Assembly: GCF_001545115.1 (NCBI RefSeq)
Contig: NZ_FCNU01000032.1
Coordinates: 62,001 to 126,000 of the forward strand
DNA from: Candidatus Protochlamydia phocaeensis
Lineage (GTDB): Bacteria > Chlamydiota > Chlamydiia > Chlamydiales > Parachlamydiaceae
Length of the DNA: 64,000 nt
Reading direction: 5' to 3'
Shown here: positions 62,407-64,000 of the stretch, piece by piece
Layout: each line of letters opens with the position of its first letter
Position numbering within the stretch: the stretch's first letter is position 1
The notes under the pieces: model-generated
Database searches by the model: none
Told to the model about the DNA's origin: nothing
What the model saw: the letters and a program-made list of their open reading frames with translations, nothing else
Made by a program: the position numbers and the translations under genes

Positions 62407-63804
62407 ATGCATATCGATCGATTTAAATTTTTATCTTTTTATTTGATAGGCTGGCTGGCCTTATCATGGATTCTACCCCTTCAAGCACAAGAAGAAGGGG
62501 ATACGATCGTTGTACGGCTTGAAACGGAAAGTCCCCTTGTCCCTTTATATTTTCCTCCTTTGAGCACTGACCAAGCAGCCTTAACGGATGTTTATGCCCG
62601 TCAATTGGAGCAAGTCTTGGCCTTTGACTTGAACCACAACGGCTCAACCTACTTGGCCAAGCGCACAGCAGAAAATGACCAGCTGGCCCTAGGAGGCGAA
62701 TTTGAGAGTGTCGGTTCCCTCAACGATTGGCAGGCGAAAAATATTTTTTACGTTGTCAAGGGACAAATCCGCGGAAAATCCCTCCACTTTTTAGTGTTGG
62801 ACGTGAATGCACAAAATATTAAAACGCCGGAAGCGATTCCTTTGACAGGCGATCTAAGCCAAGACCGGCGCTTAATCCACCGCTTTGCAGACATGATGCA
62901 CAAGGCCTTGTTTGGAACGGAAGGCATTGCGTCTACCCGCATCCTTTATACGATCAAGCGTCCTAATTCCAACAATCAAAAGCCGTTTGCAGAGGTATGG
63001 GAATCCGATTATGATGGAGCCAACGCAAGGCAAATCACCCAGGACAAATCGTTCTGCGTCACTCCCGCTTACATTCCGCCTAAGCCCGGCTATTTAACCG
63101 GTGGATTTTTGTACGTTTCTTATCAGCTAGGCCAGCCCAAGATCTATGTTGCCAATTTAAAAGATGGGGTCGGGCACCGCCTCACTTATTTAGGAGGAAA
63201 CCAGCTCATGCCGGCCGTTTCCCAACAAAGAGATAAGGTCGCTTTCATCAGCGATGTGACCGGAAACCCAGACCTATTCCTGCAGCCCTTTAGCCCAGAA
63301 ACGGGGGCGATAGGCAAGCCTCAGCAAATTTTCTCGGCCAAGCAAGCCACGCAAGGCTCTCCAACTTTCAGTCCCGATGGCAAGCGCATTGCCTTTGTTT
63401 CCAATAAAGACGGATCGCCTAAGATTTATATCATTACCATTCCACAACCCGGCACAAGCTTAAAAAACATTAAAGCCACGTTGATCAGCAAACAAAATCG
63501 GGAAAATTCCGCTCCTGCTTGGTCGCCGGATGGAAGCAAGATCGCTTATTGCGCCCGCTCTAAAGGCGATAGGCAAATTTGGATTTATGATTTTGAAACA
63601 AACCAGGAAAGGCAGCTGACGCAAGGCCCTGGAAACAAAGAAAACCCCTCATGGGCGCCCAATAGCCTTCACCTAGTCTTTAACTCTTCGGATGTCAATG
63701 ACAGCAATTTATATTTAATCAATCTCAATCAAGCAGAAGCGAAACGATTGACCTTTGGTCCTGGAGAAAAGCGCTTTCCTAGTTGGGAGCCTCGCATCAA
63801 ATAA
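62407..63804 (+). CDS. tolB: Tol-Pal system protein TolB
   Basis: 465 residues from ATG 62407, set by GAGG seven bases upstream. Signal peptide FYLIGWLALSWILPLQAQ. N-terminal alpha/beta domain about 25-190, then a six-bladed propeller with WD40-like PD40 units: TFSPDGKRIAFVSNKDGSPK, AWSPDGSKIAYCARSKGDRQ, SWAPNSLHLVFNSSDVNDSN. The periplasmic partner of Pal and TolA in outer-membrane constriction; pal would be expected just past the window edge. Confidence 0.93.
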   Translation: MHIDRFKFLSFYLIGWLALSWILPLQAQEEGDTIVVRLETESPLVPLYFPPLSTDQAALTDVYARQLEQVLAFDLNHNGSTYLAKRTAENDQLALGGEFESVGSLNDWQAKNIFYVVKGQIRGKSLHFLVLDVNAQNIKTPEAIPLTGDLSQDRRLIHRFADMMHKALFGTEGIASTRILYTIKRPNSNNQKPFAEVWESDYDGANARQITQDKSFCVTPAYIPPKPGYLTGGFLYVSYQLGQPKIYVANLKDGVGHRLTYLGGNQLMPAVSQQRDKVAFISDVTGNPDLFLQPFSPETGAIGKPQQIFSAKQATQGSPTFSPDGKRIAFVSNKDGSPKIYIITIPQPGTSLKNIKATLISKQNRENSAPAWSPDGSKIAYCARSKGDRQIWIYDFETNQERQLTQGPGNKENPSWAPNSLHLVFNSSDVNDSNLYLINLNQAEAKRLTFGPGEKRFPSWEPRIK

Positions 63805-63809
63805 CTGGC

Positions 63810-63880
63810 AAAGGATAAAGAGTTTCTGGAAATTCTTCTTATTCGTTAAAGAAGAATTATCTAAGATGGCTTTATCCTTT
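63810..63880. terminator. two-tier hairpin after tolB
   Basis: Outer arms AAAGGATAAAG (63810-63820) and CTTTATCCTTT (63870-63880) enclose an inner hairpin AATTCTTCTT/AAGAAGAATT (63831-63858). It starts six bases after tolB and probably ends or attenuates the operon. The remaining bases to 64000 show no start codon that I can assign. Confidence 0.5.
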
Positions 63881-64000
63881 CAAAAACACTTAACAATTGA
63901 TAATAAGTAACTTAATAACCACCCACTCCTTTTATAAGTAAAGCAGGAGGCATATCCTTTATTTCTCTCTTGGATTTTTTTTGCTAATATGGGCGGGTTA

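Overview
The window looks like chromosomal DNA of an environmental (amoeba-associated) chlamydia, most likely Parachlamydiaceae and perhaps Protochlamydia-like. This is an inference. The best evidence is gene order at 49-64 kb: sdhB-sdhA-sdhC, tatD-dsbD, exbB/tolQ-exbD/tolR, a TolA-like gene and tolB lie in the order remembered for Chlamydia trachomatis CT591-CT599, and mnmG-lplA (41 kb) matches CT498-CT499. An F-box protein, probable secreted effectors and many paralogues also fit this group. No rRNA, tRNA or CRISPR array was seen.

Region 1 (1-9.45 kb) is visibly AT-richer and is an accessory island. Almost all of it reads on the minus strand. It is a decayed polymorphic-toxin/immunity array: a type-37-like toxin tip and at least two other toxin-tail remnants, five intact copies of one unrecognised (probable immunity) family, two copies of a second, several full and broken copies of a third, and single genes of others. 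An IS481 fragment and an IS5-type internal-deletion element with perfect ends lie at its borders.

Region 2 (9.6-26.3 kb) holds metabolism and envelope genes: EamA transporter, aldo/keto reductase, sodium:solute symporter, BioY biotin transporter, a nagZ plus lysozyme-like pair, a secreted PTP-like phytase-type phosphatase, an alaX/glutaminyl cyclase/O-methyltransferase operon, an MntR regulator and a guanine deaminase.

Region 3 (26.3-38.2 kb) carries three unusual modules: a three-gene type III polyketide synthase/methyltransferase/flavin monooxygenase operon resembling the phenolic-lipid srsABC operon; a large secreted GH81 beta-1,3-glucanase with three C-terminal repeats; and a bacterial NHEJ set (Ku, LigD) beside a lysine/serine/alanine-rich histone-like protein.

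Region 4 (38.4-48.9 kb) has a probable cysteine-protease-like effector, lplA, mnmG, a 29-residue ribosomal-type protein gene, a GT39 mannosyl/arabinosyltransferase-like membrane protein, a proline-rich probable effector and an FkbM methyltransferase. Region 5 (49-64 kb) is the conserved chlamydial sdh-tatD-dsbD-tol block, interrupted by two lineage-specific genes including the F-box protein.

Intergenic space from 12 kb onward is peppered with a palindromic dispersed repeat (about 100-170 bp, ends like TTAGAGGRTGT). Several copies abut gene ends and supply the stop codon, so they may double as transcription terminators. Two further repeat types are present.
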